Assembly: GCA_016839055.1 (NCBI GenBank)
Contig: JAEKNX010000013.1
Location: 1 to 64,000 of the forward strand
Source: Spirochaetales bacterium
GTDB lineage: Bacteria > Spirochaetota > Spirochaetia > UBA9216
Length of the DNA stretch: 64,000 nucleotides
Direction: 5' to 3'
Made by a program: the position numbers and the translations under genes. Positions 50,713 to 58,678 of the stretch are shown piece after piece (within the stretch, counting starts at the first letter, position 1; every line of letters starts with the position of its first letter). The notes beneath the pieces were generated by a model. That model saw only the letters and a list, made by a program, of their open reading frames with translations. It searched no databases and was not told the origin of the DNA.

Positions 50713-51465
50713 CTATACCGGAACAACGATGGGATAACCGCCGGCTTCCACTACCTTGACTTCCATATTATAAACTTCTTCTATGTTTTCCGGTGTTATA
50801 ATACTTCTTCCTCCCGCGGCGTAAATACAGCCGTCCTTGAGCAGGATAAACTTGTCGGAATACCGAAGAGCTAGATTAATATCATGCATTGTCATTACCG
50901 CTGCTCTGGATCCGGCGTGAATAAGAGAATGTATCTTTGCCATAAGACGATGCTGATTGCTAATATCAAGGCTGCTCGTTGGTTCATCAAAGAGGATTAC
51001 CCGGGGGTTCTGAGCCAGGGCCCGGACAATTTGAACAAGCTGAAACTCTCCTCCGCTGATTTCGTCGGCATAGCACATGGAGAGAGCCTCTATGCCAAGA
51101 AGCCTGATTGCTTCTTCCACCTGAAGGTGGTCGGTCTTGCCGGGCCCCCAACGAAAATAGGGCTTCCGGCCAAGCAGTATCAGGTCATACACTTTCATCC
51201 TTGAGCTCTCACCCCGCTGAGGCACCCAGCCTAGCTTTCGGGCAATCCTTGCCTGCCCCATATCACGGGAGTCTTTGCCGTCAATCAGGACAGTCCCCTT
51301 TCTGGGAGAAAGAATGCGGTTCAGGCATTTAAGAAGAGTCGTCTTGCCGGCTCCGTTTGGACCTAGGATAGATATGATTTCCCCCTCTCCCACATCAAAA
51401 GACACATCCCGGATTACAGGAAATTTGTTATAACGGAAATTCAGGTCGCGTACATTAAGAATCAT
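50713..51465 (-). CDS. ABC transporter ATPase, FecCD/BtuCD type
   Basis: The 250-residue ATPase has Walker A GPNGAGKTT (residues 34-42), the Q-loop near WVPQRG, the signature ISGGEFQLVQIVRA, Walker B VILFDEPTSSLD and the H-loop TMHDINLALRYSD. The spacing and FILLKDGCIYAAG fit the FecE/FepC/BtuD family that drives uptake of siderophores, cobalamin or metal chelates. Its start overlaps the permease stop by 4 bp. It forms a complex with the permease and lipoprotein-type binding protein encoded upstream. Confidence 0.92.
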   Translation of the reverse strand: MILNVRDLNFRYNKFPVIRDVSFDVGEGEIISILGPNGAGKTTLLKCLNRILSPRKGTVLIDGKDSRDMGQARIARKLGWVPQRGESSRMKVYDLILLGRKPYFRWGPGKTDHLQVEEAIRLLGIEALSMCYADEISGGEFQLVQIVRALAQNPRVILFDEPTSSLDISNQHRLMAKIHSLIHAGSRAAVMTMHDINLALRYSDKFILLKDGCIYAAGGRSIITPENIEEVYNMEVKVVEAGGYPIVVPV

Positions 51466-52556
51466 TTTCTTCTTCCTGTAATGAGAAGATAGATAAACAG
51501 GGGTCCGCCAAACAGGGATGTTAATATGCCTACCGGCAATACCATTGGAGAAAGGATTGTTCTTGCAGCGGTATCTGCAGCCAATAATATAATAGCTCCG
51601 ATAATAGGAGAAGCAACCAGAAGAAAGCGGTGATCTCCGCCGAGGATTCTTCTTGCTATATGGGGCCCGAGAAGTCCGATAAAGGCTATTGTACCGAAAA
51701 AAGATACTATTACTGCTGACATAATCGAAGAGGCAAACATTCCGGCTATCCTGACAGCCCCTGTTTTAACTCCAACACCCTTGGCCGCCTCTTCTCCGGT
51801 GTCCAAGGCATTAAAATCCCAACGGTAGTAAAAAAATAGAACACAGACGGGAATCAGAACTGAAGCAGTTATCAAAAGAAATTGCCAGTTTGCCCTCCCC
51901 AGGTCACCAAAGGTCCATGAAATTATGCTTGCTAACTGGATGCTGTCAGCCAGGTACTGCATAAGTGTAAGACCCGCAGAAAAGATGGACCCTATAGCAA
52001 TTCCTGCAAGAATCATACTCTCGGCTGAGATTTTGGTTATGATCGTAAGCAGGAGAATCGCAAAAGTTGACAGAAAGGAGAAGATAAAAGCGGAAAGGGC
52101 GACGGCAAAGGAGTTGCTGATGATTATTGTTGAAGTAGTACCGGTTCCGGCTCCGAAAAAAACTATAGCAAATGAAGCTCCGAAGGCCGCCGCACTCGAG
52201 AGGCCAAGAGTATAGGGAGAAGCCAGCGGATTCCGAAGCACTGACTGCATAACAGTACCCGAAAGGGACAATCCCGCGCCAACCAGAAGGGCGGCGATTA
52301 TTCTGGGCATCCGTACATCCCAGATAATCCTTCCGACTCCGGTCGTATCTAACCGAAGGAGATTTGAGACTACCTCTTTAAAAGGTATTCTGATGGTCCC
52401 TGCCGAGGAGGAAAACACAACAAGGGCAGCAAGAAGTAATCCGGCAGCTGCAAGAAAAAAAATCTTTCTTTTTATATATCCCCTGTAACGGCTATATATT
52501 GAAGCGGTGCCGCCCAGAGTTTCCGGTTGCTCGCTGCTGCTTATGCCGTGCATCAT
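51462..52556 (-). CDS. ABC transporter permease, FecCD family
   Basis: The 364-residue protein has about ten membrane segments and the FecCD features IWDVRMPRIIAALLVGAGLSLSGTVMQSVLRNPLASPYTLGLSS (short parts: RMPRIIAALLVG, NPLASPYTLG), GPHIARRILGGDHR and the C-terminal VLPVGILTSLFGGPLFIYLL (part: PVGILTSLFGGP). It acts as a homodimer in the inner membrane. It lies 2 bp after the binding-protein gene and overlaps the ATPase gene, giving a complete transporter. Confidence 0.92.
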   Translation of the reverse strand: MMHGISSSEQPETLGGTASIYSRYRGYIKRKIFFLAAAGLLLAALVVFSSSAGTIRIPFKEVVSNLLRLDTTGVGRIIWDVRMPRIIAALLVGAGLSLSGTVMQSVLRNPLASPYTLGLSSAAAFGASFAIVFFGAGTGTTSTIIISNSFAVALSAFIFSFLSTFAILLLTIITKISAESMILAGIAIGSIFSAGLTLMQYLADSIQLASIISWTFGDLGRANWQFLLITASVLIPVCVLFFYYRWDFNALDTGEEAAKGVGVKTGAVRIAGMFASSIMSAVIVSFFGTIAFIGLLGPHIARRILGGDHRFLLVASPIIGAIILLAADTAARTILSPMVLPVGILTSLFGGPLFIYLLITGRRK

Positions 52557-52558
52557 TT

Positions 52559-53707
52559 TCAGTTAAACCAGTCCACTCTTCCAGGTCCAGCTTTCTGCAT
52601 ATCAATAACGCTATTGTAATTCAGAGACACTCCGAAAAAGAGATTCCAAATCTCTTCCGCCTTATCATTTATAGCTATATCACTATAAAGCTGCGGATAG
52701 AGAACTGTGCCGATATAATAGACATTGATGAGCTGATTTTCCCAGTTTGTACCGTAATATTTATATACGAATGTGGTATACACCTCACCATTGGTAAAAG
52801 CCGGAACCTGTTCTTCCAGAACATTCCGGTTTGTCATGAATCCTGCTTTTGAAAGATTAACATTTGCTGCGTCAATAAAGGCATAATCAGGGGCTGCAGC
52901 TATCAGGTCTTCCAGAGAAGTCATATATGGCTGAAGATTACCCGCGGGATTTGTAGGCATTATGTTTTCCGTTCCCGTCAGATCAAATGGGAGGTAATCG
53001 CCGGTTGTACGGAGAAGATCTGCTGGCCCGTAGTACATCATACCACCTGCGTAAGCCCGTTTTGTTTCCTCAATCCCTTCAGCCCGGGTCTCAAAATCCT
53101 TCATGATCGCTTTAATACCTTCAACCAGCTCTTGCGCCCTATCTTCTTTATCCAGCAACCTGCCTAGAATTTCCAGCTGATTATAAAACAATTCTGTATC
53201 AAAAAACTCAACATCAACATTAACAGCAAACACTGGAATTCCCAGAATATTCTGCAATTGATCTATCTGGCCGACATCTACAGCAGAAGATATGATGATA
53301 TCCGGGGCCGCAGCTATTATTCCTTCATGGTTCTCCCCGCTTCCGATGCTCGGCAGCTCCCGAAGGCCGGGGAAGGCCAAACGGTAGGTGGCTAAAGAAA
53401 AGAAGTTATGGACTGTTTTTTCACGGCCGTGTCCCGAATCCTCTACAGCGATAATCTTGTCCGTAGAGTCTAAATAACTGAGGAGTCTCAGGGAGCCAGC
53501 TCCTATCGCTACAATACCGTTTATTTCGCCGGGAACTGAAACACTGCGGCCACGCATATCGGTTACAACAAAGGAATCGCTGTTTTCAGGAGTTTCCTGT
53601 TGCGGCATTGCAAAAAGCCCCGCGAGACTGCAGAACAGCAGAAGACTGACAGAAAGAACCTTCATAAAACGCCATGGGGCTGATCTGTATTTTCGAGTAT
53701 TAAACAT
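52559..53707 (-). CDS. Periplasmic substrate-binding protein of a metal/metallophore ABC transporter
   Basis: The start is set at 53707 after GGAGG; the frame is open to 53749. The 382-residue protein has a signal peptide (VLSVSLLLFCSLAGLFA) and the class III binding-protein fold. DMRGRSVSVPGEINGIVAIG and LLSYLDSTDKIIAVED form the first lobe, PDIIISS, then a long interdomain helix and a second lobe. Class III proteins bind haem, siderophores, cobalamin or chelated nickel and cobalt. With a NikR-like regulator next to it, nickel or cobalt is a reasonable guess: in Helicobacter a FecDE-CeuE system of this type is under NikR. This is inference. Confidence 0.85.
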   Translation of the reverse strand: MFNTRKYRSAPWRFMKVLSVSLLLFCSLAGLFAMPQQETPENSDSFVVTDMRGRSVSVPGEINGIVAIGAGSLRLLSYLDSTDKIIAVEDSGHGREKTVHNFFSLATYRLAFPGLRELPSIGSGENHEGIIAAAPDIIISSAVDVGQIDQLQNILGIPVFAVNVDVEFFDTELFYNQLEILGRLLDKEDRAQELVEGIKAIMKDFETRAEGIEETKRAYAGGMMYYGPADLLRTTGDYLPFDLTGTENIMPTNPAGNLQPYMTSLEDLIAAAPDYAFIDAANVNLSKAGFMTNRNVLEEQVPAFTNGEVYTTFVYKYYGTNWENQLINVYYIGTVLYPQLYSDIAINDKAEEIWNLFFGVSLNYNSVIDMQKAGPGRVDWFN

Positions 53708-53861
53708 AAAAACCTCCAGTGAGTAATTTTCATTGCATTTAGAATACACATATTGAGTGACACGTTTTTCCCAATTAGTGCTACCCTGTTATCAAAATAC
53801 TATTTTTCGGTTTTTAGGTCAACGGCACAGAACATGCCGCAGGCCACCCGCAGGCGGCAGA

Positions 53862-54284
53862 TTATCTTTTTACCAGTTCCTTGTATAGTTCATCCGTTGC
53901 GGCTATTGCAAGTTTGCCGATTACATTTTTACTTGATAAAAGTCTCTGAGCCCAGGCATGGACCTCGCTTCCTTTTCCCTTTAAAACAAGGGTCTTTACA
54001 CAGATTTCCCCTTCTGCATGAAGCTGCAGATTAGCAGTAATACGCACCGATGGAAAAGATTTTACTGACACACGGGGCAGGCGGGTCTCGTAATGATACA
54101 AGAGGGTTACTGTACCGATAACCTCTCGTTCAGCATCAAGAGAACCGGTGTCGATTAGCTCCTGCCTGACCAGCCCCCGCAGTGTTTCTGATCGATTCTC
54201 ATGTCCTTTCTGTCTGGTCAATCTGTCTAAAAGCTCAACGAGGTCACTATCCATGGAAACCCCAAAGCGTATTGTTTCTCCCAT
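53862..54284 (-). CDS. NikR-like ribbon-helix-helix regulator with altered metal site
   Basis: The 140-residue protein has NikR layout: an N-terminal ribbon-helix-helix (RFGVSMDSDLVELLDRL, NRSETLRGLVRQEL) and a C-terminal ACT-like domain. In E. coli NikR the high-affinity Ni site is H76, H87, H89 and C95. Here the aligned stretch NLQLHAEGEIC keeps only the positions of H89 and C95; H87 is Gln and no His occurs at the H76 position. It may therefore bind another metal, use other ligands or sense a different effector. GGAGG precedes the ATG. It lies directly upstream of the FecCD-type operon in the same direction and is its probable regulator. Confidence 0.82.
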   Translation of the reverse strand: MGETIRFGVSMDSDLVELLDRLTRQKGHENRSETLRGLVRQELIDTGSLDAEREVIGTVTLLYHYETRLPRVSVKSFPSVRITANLQLHAEGEICVKTLVLKGKGSEVHAWAQRLLSSKNVIGKLAIAATDELYKELVKR

Positions 54285-54390
54285 ATATCCTCCAATATTT
54301 ATAGTAACATTAATAAAACAAATGTAGCGCTTAAATTCTTCAACACATTCAGATAGTGTATATTACTGTTTAATCCGTGCGTCAGTTATC

Positions 54391-54633
54391 TTATAAAACC
54401 TCATCAAGCGTATAGATTTCAAGATTGCTGCAGTCAAGTATCTGACCAGATTTCAGCCTTGTCATAATGATGAAGCTGGCTTCATCATTATCAGTACAGC
54501 CTTTAGACTTCGCAGGCATCTTCTTTCCGGTAAGCGGATTTACAATCTGAGCGTAGTAAATTTTGTTGTTTTGATTTCGTCCAAATGAAGACCCGTAGTA
54601 ATTATAATTCCTTTCAATATGAATAAATAAGTA
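54391..54633 (-). pseudogene. N-terminal relic of a tyrosine recombinase (phage-type integrase)
   Basis: The minus-strand frame after a TGA at 54634 reads IERNYNYYG...NKIYYAQIVNPLTGKKMPAKSKG (in parts), then CTDNDEASFIIMTRL, and stops at 54391. YYxxxxxPLTGK...KSxG(C/T)xDxDEA is the arm-binding N-terminus of integrases that copy themselves into tRNA genes. No start codon, core-binding or catalytic domain (R-H-R-Y) is present, so only about 80 residues remain. Broken tRNA-Pro pieces lie less than 2 kb away, which fits an old integration. Confidence 0.6.
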
Positions 54634-54652
54634 TCAGGCTGGTACAGATGGA

Positions 54653-54685
54653 GGAAGGATAAACTTCTTCGAAGTTTCCCCTTCC
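54653..54685. terminator. Hairpin beside the integrase relic
   Basis: GGAAGG (54653-54658) and CCTTCC (54680-54685) enclose AAACTTC-TTC-GAAGTTT, giving a long stem with one small bulge. Confidence 0.45.
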
Positions 54686-54723
54686 TAACTTATGTCTAAA
54701 CCATAAGAAATGATAAAACCGCT

Positions 54724-54758
54724 CTAAGCACTCAACAGGCCTAGTTCAAATCTGCCGA
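54724..54758. repeat. Direct repeat, left copy (35 bp)
   Basis: CTAAGCACTCAAC..GCCTAGTTCAAATC... at 54724-54758 recurs at 56240-56274 with two mismatches. The pair bounds a 1.5-kb block that holds the decayed phosphatase copy and the toxin-antitoxin genes. The right end overlaps the tRNA-like piece described next, so the repeat may be an attachment-site product. Confidence 0.65.
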
Positions 54759-54778
54759 CCCCGTGTCCCCTATACCGA
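54744..54778 (-). pseudogene. Scrambled tRNA-Pro 3' half, copy 1
   Basis: On the minus strand TCGGT-ATAGGGG-ACACG-GGGTC-GGCAG (54778-54752) is the same as in copy 2 except within the anticodon loop. After GGCAG, however, the T-loop reads ATTTGAAC, the reverse complement of GTTCAAAT, and no acceptor strand follows. The T-arm has been inverted or cut at the recombination point. Confidence 0.5.
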
Positions 54779-54876
54779 GTTTTAACTGATTAGGGGGGGG
54801 CAATTTCTATAGCCAACAACAGTGAAAAACGGCTGTTTTTCTTACACTATAGTCCTTACACTTCTAAAGCTATTTA

Positions 54877-55479
54877 TCACACAGTATGACGCTCAGCAGC
54901 GTTTGTAACAGTATCAATTAACACAAAGGTGAATTGTTTAAGCTGCCCAGGCTGTATTGCTATTGTATTACCTACTTTATTTTTCCATTTTCCGCTTACT
55001 TCAGGCGATTCATGTATATGGCCATGTAATGAAAACAATGGTTGCTGACTCTTGAGGAAATTGTATACAGAATCAGAACCGACGGTGCTGCCGTTTCGAC
55101 AGACATCCAGTCCGATCTTTGACGGAGGCATATGTATAATATAGATTACTTGTTCGTTTCTTGGTTTCGGTAGATTATCAAGTTCTTCTTTTATTGTTGC
55201 CAGCTGCTTGGCGTATTGAGGCCAAGCAGCAATCTCATTCCATCCATTTGCTGAAGAAAGGATCCCTGTTCCATATTGCATCTGAAAGCTGTAATCATCA
55301 TAATCCATCCTGCATCTGTCTTTCAACCTAAAAGGATAATCAAAAACCCAGTTCATTCCAATAAAATCGATATCATCTATTGTAACGAGTTTTTGGGCAA
55401 TATCGTGTACATAATTAAATCGGCTGCATTCTCCCTGGAAAATTTCGTCAAAGATCCGTAAATCATCGTTTCCGACACA
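54877..55479 (-). pseudogene. Truncated duplicate of the metallophosphatase at 56568-57383
   Basis: Homology to the intact copy begins at its residue 72 (here CVGNDD for CCPGNDD, 55479) and runs to an identical C-terminus, so the first 71 residues with two metal-binding motifs (DLH, GGD) are missing. The downstream 120 bp and the tRNA-like piece are duplicated as well: about 720 bp of 54757-55479 match 56443-57170. An ATG at 55356 could start a 159-residue fragment that keeps HMPPSKIGLD and LHGHIHESP, but it cannot form a complete active site. Confidence 0.75.
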
Positions 55480-55545
55480 TCATGAGTTTGCGTCCATTTT
55501 GCAGCTATTAATAACTCATCATCAGTATAAGGCTTCATTGTTACG

Positions 55546-55617
55546 CTATACGCCATCTTTACCGAGTGTAATCTTGAAATCTTCCTTCATTTCGAAGATA
55601 TCAAAAAGAGAATATTC
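55546..55617 (-). pseudogene. Short relic resembling an MNT-type nucleotidyltransferase C-terminus
   Basis: After a TAA the minus frame reads EYSLFDIFEMKEDFKITLGKDGV and stops at 55546. SLFDxxxxKxxxxxxLGxxVD is typical of the small MntA-like nucleotidyltransferases that act as antitoxins. Only about 24 residues remain and VDLV is not kept, so the assignment is weak. Confidence 0.3.
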
Positions 55618-55642
55618 ATATTATCTAATCCCTGATTGCAGG

Positions 55643-55915
55643 CTATTTATTCTTATAAACATCCTTCCTGTGCCCTACAGTAAGAGCAAGAATAATCAAT
55701 TCCTGATATTTGATATCACATACTATTCGGTAATGACCTACTCGATACCGCCAGAATCCTTTTTTATCGCCAGTTAAAACCTTTCCTTTAATTCTGGGAT
55801 CATCAGATTTAGCTATTTCATCTTCAAGGAAATCAAGTATTTTTGCTTGCCATTTCTTATCGATTTTTTTTAATTGTTTAATGGCGGTTTGTGAAAACTT
55901 AACGGACCAGCCCAA
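55643..55915 (-). CDS. RelE/ParE-superfamily toxin
   Basis: The 90-residue protein has the RelE core: WSVKFSQTAIKQLKKIDK, a helical hairpin (LDFLEDEI), LTGDKKGFWRYRVGHYRIVCDI and ILALTVGHRKDVYK. The arginines of WRYRVGHYRIV and the C-terminal HRKDVY are the positions that contact mRNA in RelE nucleases. It overlaps the upstream antitoxin gene by 17 bp, so the pair is translated together. It is expected to cut mRNA at the ribosome when free of its antitoxin. Confidence 0.88.
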   Translation of the reverse strand: MGWSVKFSQTAIKQLKKIDKKWQAKILDFLEDEIAKSDDPRIKGKVLTGDKKGFWRYRVGHYRIVCDIKYQELIILALTVGHRKDVYKNK

Positions 55916-56111
55916 GCTCTTTCCTTACCTCTTCAAGGCTTTTAACAGGTTCTTCTGCCTCCAGTACTGATAATGCTAAAAGATAATCTTCTCTATCGTC
56001 AAGGTAAGTTTCAATTGCCTGTTTCACATAATAACTTTTACTGCGGCCGGTTTCATGAGAAAGATTCTCCAATCGTTTTTCCAAATCTTCATCAAGTCTT
56101 ACTGCAATCAT
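55899..56111 (-). CDS. Ribbon-helix-helix antitoxin partner of the RelE toxin
   Basis: The start is set at 56111 (MIAVRLDEDL), where AGGAG precedes the ATG; the frame is open to 56159. The 70-residue protein has the RHH strand IAVRLDEDLEKRLENLS and helix YYVKQAIETYLDD, then a C-terminal segment (SLEEVRKELGL) that would wrap the toxin. It should bind its own promoter as a dimer and neutralise RelE. The pair lies between two 35-bp direct repeats, so it probably came in with the local rearrangement. Confidence 0.85.
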   Translation of the reverse strand: MIAVRLDEDLEKRLENLSHETGRSKSYYVKQAIETYLDDREDYLLALSVLEAEEPVKSLEEVRKELGLVR

Positions 56112-56239
56112 AACAATCTCCTGTAATACAAGTATAACAAAATATATAATCGAAATCAAGATTTTTATTCAGTTTCTGTATACGAGAGAATTGAATCACC
56201 GAGTAGAAGCTTAATGCATAAAAAAAGGAGTAACTGTAA

Positions 56240-56274
56240 CTAAGCACTCAACTGACCTAGTTCAAATCTGCCGA
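56240..56274. repeat. Direct repeat, right copy (35 bp)
   Basis: Right-hand partner of the repeat at 54724-54758. It includes GTTCAAATCTGCCGA, a T-arm-like sequence, but the adjoining anticodon-arm part is missing here. Confidence 0.65.
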
Positions 56275-56290
56275 TTAGGCATAAAAAAAA

Positions 56291-56321
56291 AGAGATTGAT
56301 TGTAATTAACAATCAATCTCT
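56291..56321 (-). terminator. Rho-independent terminator, minus strand
   Basis: AGAGATTGATTG (56291-56302) pairs with CAATCAATCTCT (56310-56321). On the minus strand the hairpin is followed by nine T. The preceding TCTGCCCAGCCC tail (56341-56329) is a second copy of the tRNA-Pro acceptor end. Confidence 0.85.
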
Positions 56322-56384
56322 CTCATATATTGGGCTGGGCAGAAGACGGCGGAGTGCCGTCGCCTGCTGGACCTTATGATGAAA

Positions 56385-56412
56385 AAGGCCATCCGATATT
56401 TCGGATGGCCTT
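56385..56412. terminator. Terminator following the tRNA-Pro remnant
   Basis: AAGGCCATCCGA (56385-56396) pairs perfectly with TCGGATGGCCTT (56401-56412) over a 4-nt loop and has T-runs on the minus strand. It starts 11 bp after the acceptor end of the tRNA piece, where a tRNA terminator would be. Confidence 0.8.
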
Positions 56413-56422
56413 TGAATAGTAT

Positions 56423-56469
56423 TCGGGCTGGGCAGATTTGAACTGCCGACCCCGTGTCCCCCAGACCGA
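56423..56469 (-). pseudogene. 3' half of a tRNA-Pro(GGG) gene, copy 2
   Basis: On the minus strand 47 bases read as anticodon arm (TCGGT-CTGGGGG-ACACG, loop with GGG anticodon), variable loop GGGTC, an intact T-arm (GGCAG-TTCAAAT-CTGCC), acceptor strand CAGCCCG and discriminator A. The anticodon stem would be perfect with ACCGA in place of ACACG, so two or three bases have changed. No D-arm or 5' acceptor strand precedes it. This is what an integration event at the 3' end of a tRNA gene leaves behind. It cannot work as a tRNA. Confidence 0.6.
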
Positions 56470-56567
56470 GTTTTTAACTGATTAGGGGTTTTCAATTTCT
56501 ATAACCAACAACAGTGAAAAACGGCTGTTTTTCTTACACTATAGTCTTACACTTATAAAGCTATTTA

Positions 56568-57383
56568 TCACACAGTATGACGCTCAGCAGCGTTTGTAAC
56601 AGTATCAATTAGCACAAAGGTAAATTGTTTAAGTTGTCCGGGTTGAATTACTATTGTATACCCTACTTCATTCTTCCACTTCCCGCTTACCTCAGGCGAT
56701 TCATGTATATGACCATGTAATGAAAATAACGGCTGTTCTCTACTTAGAAAATCATATACAGAATCTGAACCAACGGTACTGCCGTTTCGACAGATATCCA
56801 GTCCGATCTTTGACGGAGGCATATGTATAATATAGATTACTTGTTCGTTTCTTGGTTTCGGCAGATTATCAAGTTCTTCTTTTATTGTTGCCAGTTGCTT
56901 GGCATATTGAGGCCAATCAGCAATTTCAGTCCATCCATTTTCAACCGAAAGAAGAGCTGTTCCATATTGCAACTGAAAACAGTAATCCTTATGATCCATC
57001 CTGCATCGGTCTTTCAACCTGAAGGGATAATCAACAACCCAGTTCATTCCTATAAAATCAATATTATTTATTGTAACAAGTTTTTGGGCGATATCATGTA
57101 TATATTTAAAACGGCTGGATTCTTCCTGAAAAAGTTCATCAAAAATTCTCAAATCATCATTTCCGGGACAACATAAATAATGTATACCCATCAGTTCGAA
57201 TCGTTCAAAATGCTTATGCAAACCATTTTTAATAAATGCACCCTGTTTATGCAGATCCATATTTTTCGGAAACATATCGCCGCCATTAATCACTATATCC
57301 GCACTGAACTCCGTCGCTACATCTATCAGTCCTTCATATTTACTATAATTACCATGTAAGTCTGTAGTATAGATTATTTTCAT
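56568..57383 (-). CDS. Calcineurin-like metallophosphatase, cytoplasmic
   Basis: The 271-residue protein has all five motifs of the family: TTDLHGN (D8, H10), INGGDM (D36), CPGNDD (N75, with Asp in place of the usual His/catalytic residue of GNH), IIHMPP (H187) and LHGHIHE (H223, H225). No signal or membrane part. It starts 2 bp after the winged-helix gene, so the two form a unit. A 3'-truncated duplicate lies at 54877-55479. Substrate may be a nucleotide or phosphoprotein; the GND variant is found in some MPEs of unknown role. Confidence 0.87.
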   Translation of the reverse strand: MKIIYTTDLHGNYSKYEGLIDVATEFSADIVINGGDMFPKNMDLHKQGAFIKNGLHKHFERFELMGIHYLCCPGNDDLRIFDELFQEESSRFKYIHDIAQKLVTINNIDFIGMNWVVDYPFRLKDRCRMDHKDYCFQLQYGTALLSVENGWTEIADWPQYAKQLATIKEELDNLPKPRNEQVIYIIHMPPSKIGLDICRNGSTVGSDSVYDFLSREQPLFSLHGHIHESPEVSGKWKNEVGYTIVIQPGQLKQFTFVLIDTVTNAAERHTV

Positions 57384-57385
57384 AA

Positions 57386-58405
57386 CTATTCTAAAAGTCC
57401 TTTTATACTACTGAGCAAATTGATTAAATATTCTTCACCCCAGACGCCTGAGAGTTGTCCGAGCTTCTGTCCGAATCCTGATTTAACCAACCTTGCCCCA
57501 ACCTCTTTTTCCATTAGCTGCTTAAACTCTGAAGCCTGTTCAAGTTCAGAAAGATCTACAAAACCCGGTTCATTTAGTTTTAACCATATAATTTCAAGAC
57601 TTCTAAATAGTGCAGGCCAGCAAACCCACTTGATATTCTGTTCTGATGAACCCAGCAAAATATCCATCCATGGCGCCGGGTCTATATAATATACACGTCC
57701 CCGTTTTGCTTCCGGAAAATGAATTACCGAGGAATGCCCCATTTCAAAAAGGACATCCTGAACTGAACGCCATGCATAATAATTTTGATCTGCAATCTCC
57801 TGAATGGTACCCTTCTTATTTAACAGTAGGTACAATAGTATTTCACTTCTGGAGTTAACCCCCATCAAGCCCCTGAGCTGCAGCTGAAGGCTCGGTATCT
57901 TCCTCTGTGGAAAGGTTTTTGACATGCCCCTGTGTTCAACGGGGTTACGAATAAAACCATATTTAAGAAAGTCAGGATCCCTATTAACACCTACAGGCAT
58001 GGGTTTACCAGATTTCAAATAAAACAAGTTGGTTAGTTCACCGTTTGAATCTTTTTGTTCGGCCAGGCTTTTCCATTTCAGATCGGATTTGCGACTATGA
58101 ATTTCTCCTGCAATGGCTTTAATTACCTGAGAAGATTCAAAGCCTTCTTTTTTCATTAAAACCTTCAAACGCTGAATATTAATAAACCTTTCATTTAAAA
58201 CCAGCCAATCAAGAATCTCATCAAAAAGACGCTGATCGTATCTGGCAATGGATGCTGAAAACAGTAGAAGCGCTTCCGGATCGATAACCCAATTATCATC
58301 GCTGTCACCATATCCGGCCACCCCAAGTGATGACCACTGCCGCCAGAGAAACTGCAGCAGAGATTCCAGTAATTCGTCTCTAAAGTTTTGAAGCAACATT
58401 TCCAT
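57386..58405 (-). CDS. Winged-helix protein of unknown function paired with a metallophosphatase
   Basis: The track-independent start choice is the ATG at 58405 or 58399 (the latter with AGGA at good distance); a TTG at 58432 is also in frame. The roughly 339-residue soluble protein has a helical N-terminal half and a winged-helix segment in the middle (SRSEILLYLLLNKKGTIQEIA, SVQDVLFEMGHSSVI in parts), then a helical C-terminus. The type resembles DNA-binding partners of nucleotidyltransferase genes. A short frame overlapping its start (58380-58478) looks like the beginning of such a partner. Role unknown; the position between a primase-helicase and a phosphatase suggests a defence or toxin-antitoxin function. 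Confidence 0.6.
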   Translation of the reverse strand: MEMLLQNFRDELLESLLQFLWRQWSSLGVAGYGDSDDNWVIDPEALLLFSASIARYDQRLFDEILDWLVLNERFINIQRLKVLMKKEGFESSQVIKAIAGEIHSRKSDLKWKSLAEQKDSNGELTNLFYLKSGKPMPVGVNRDPDFLKYGFIRNPVEHRGMSKTFPQRKIPSLQLQLRGLMGVNSRSEILLYLLLNKKGTIQEIADQNYYAWRSVQDVLFEMGHSSVIHFPEAKRGRVYYIDPAPWMDILLGSSEQNIKWVCWPALFRSLEIIWLKLNEPGFVDLSELEQASEFKQLMEKEVGARLVKSGFGQKLGQLSGVWGEEYLINLLSSIKGLLE

Positions 58406-58478
58406 ATCCTGATGTACGTATTCTGCTTTCAAGAAGAGTTAGTGCTTCATTTAATTTCTCATCGTTAAACAATTTCAT
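58380..58478 (-). pseudogene. 32-codon frame, possible N-terminal relic of a nucleotidyltransferase
   Basis: The frame starts at ATG 58478 and reads KLFNDEKLNEALTLLESRI followed by RTSGYGNVASKL and TAG. The opening helix is like that of small nucleotidyltransferases with a (V)CGG(S)A active site, which is absent because the frame ends first. It overlaps the next gene's start. It could be a relic or a short leader frame that couples translation. Confidence 0.3.
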
Positions 58479-58678
58479 TACTACGTTATACCCCTATTAA
58501 ATAGTGCTACAACTTAATAATAAAACATATTTCTGGTTCTACAAGAGAAGATTTAGGAATATTAATCCTGTTTTATCAAGTCTTGAAACAACACGCTACC
58601 CTACTGTAAGCATTCATATATTTAATTACTTTATATGTAACAGATTACATAGTTAAGCGGAATATGTTATATCTATTT

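Noticed and set aside
56423-56469. Functional tRNA gene
   Set aside because: The 5' half (acceptor strand and D-arm) is missing and the anticodon stem is mismatched.
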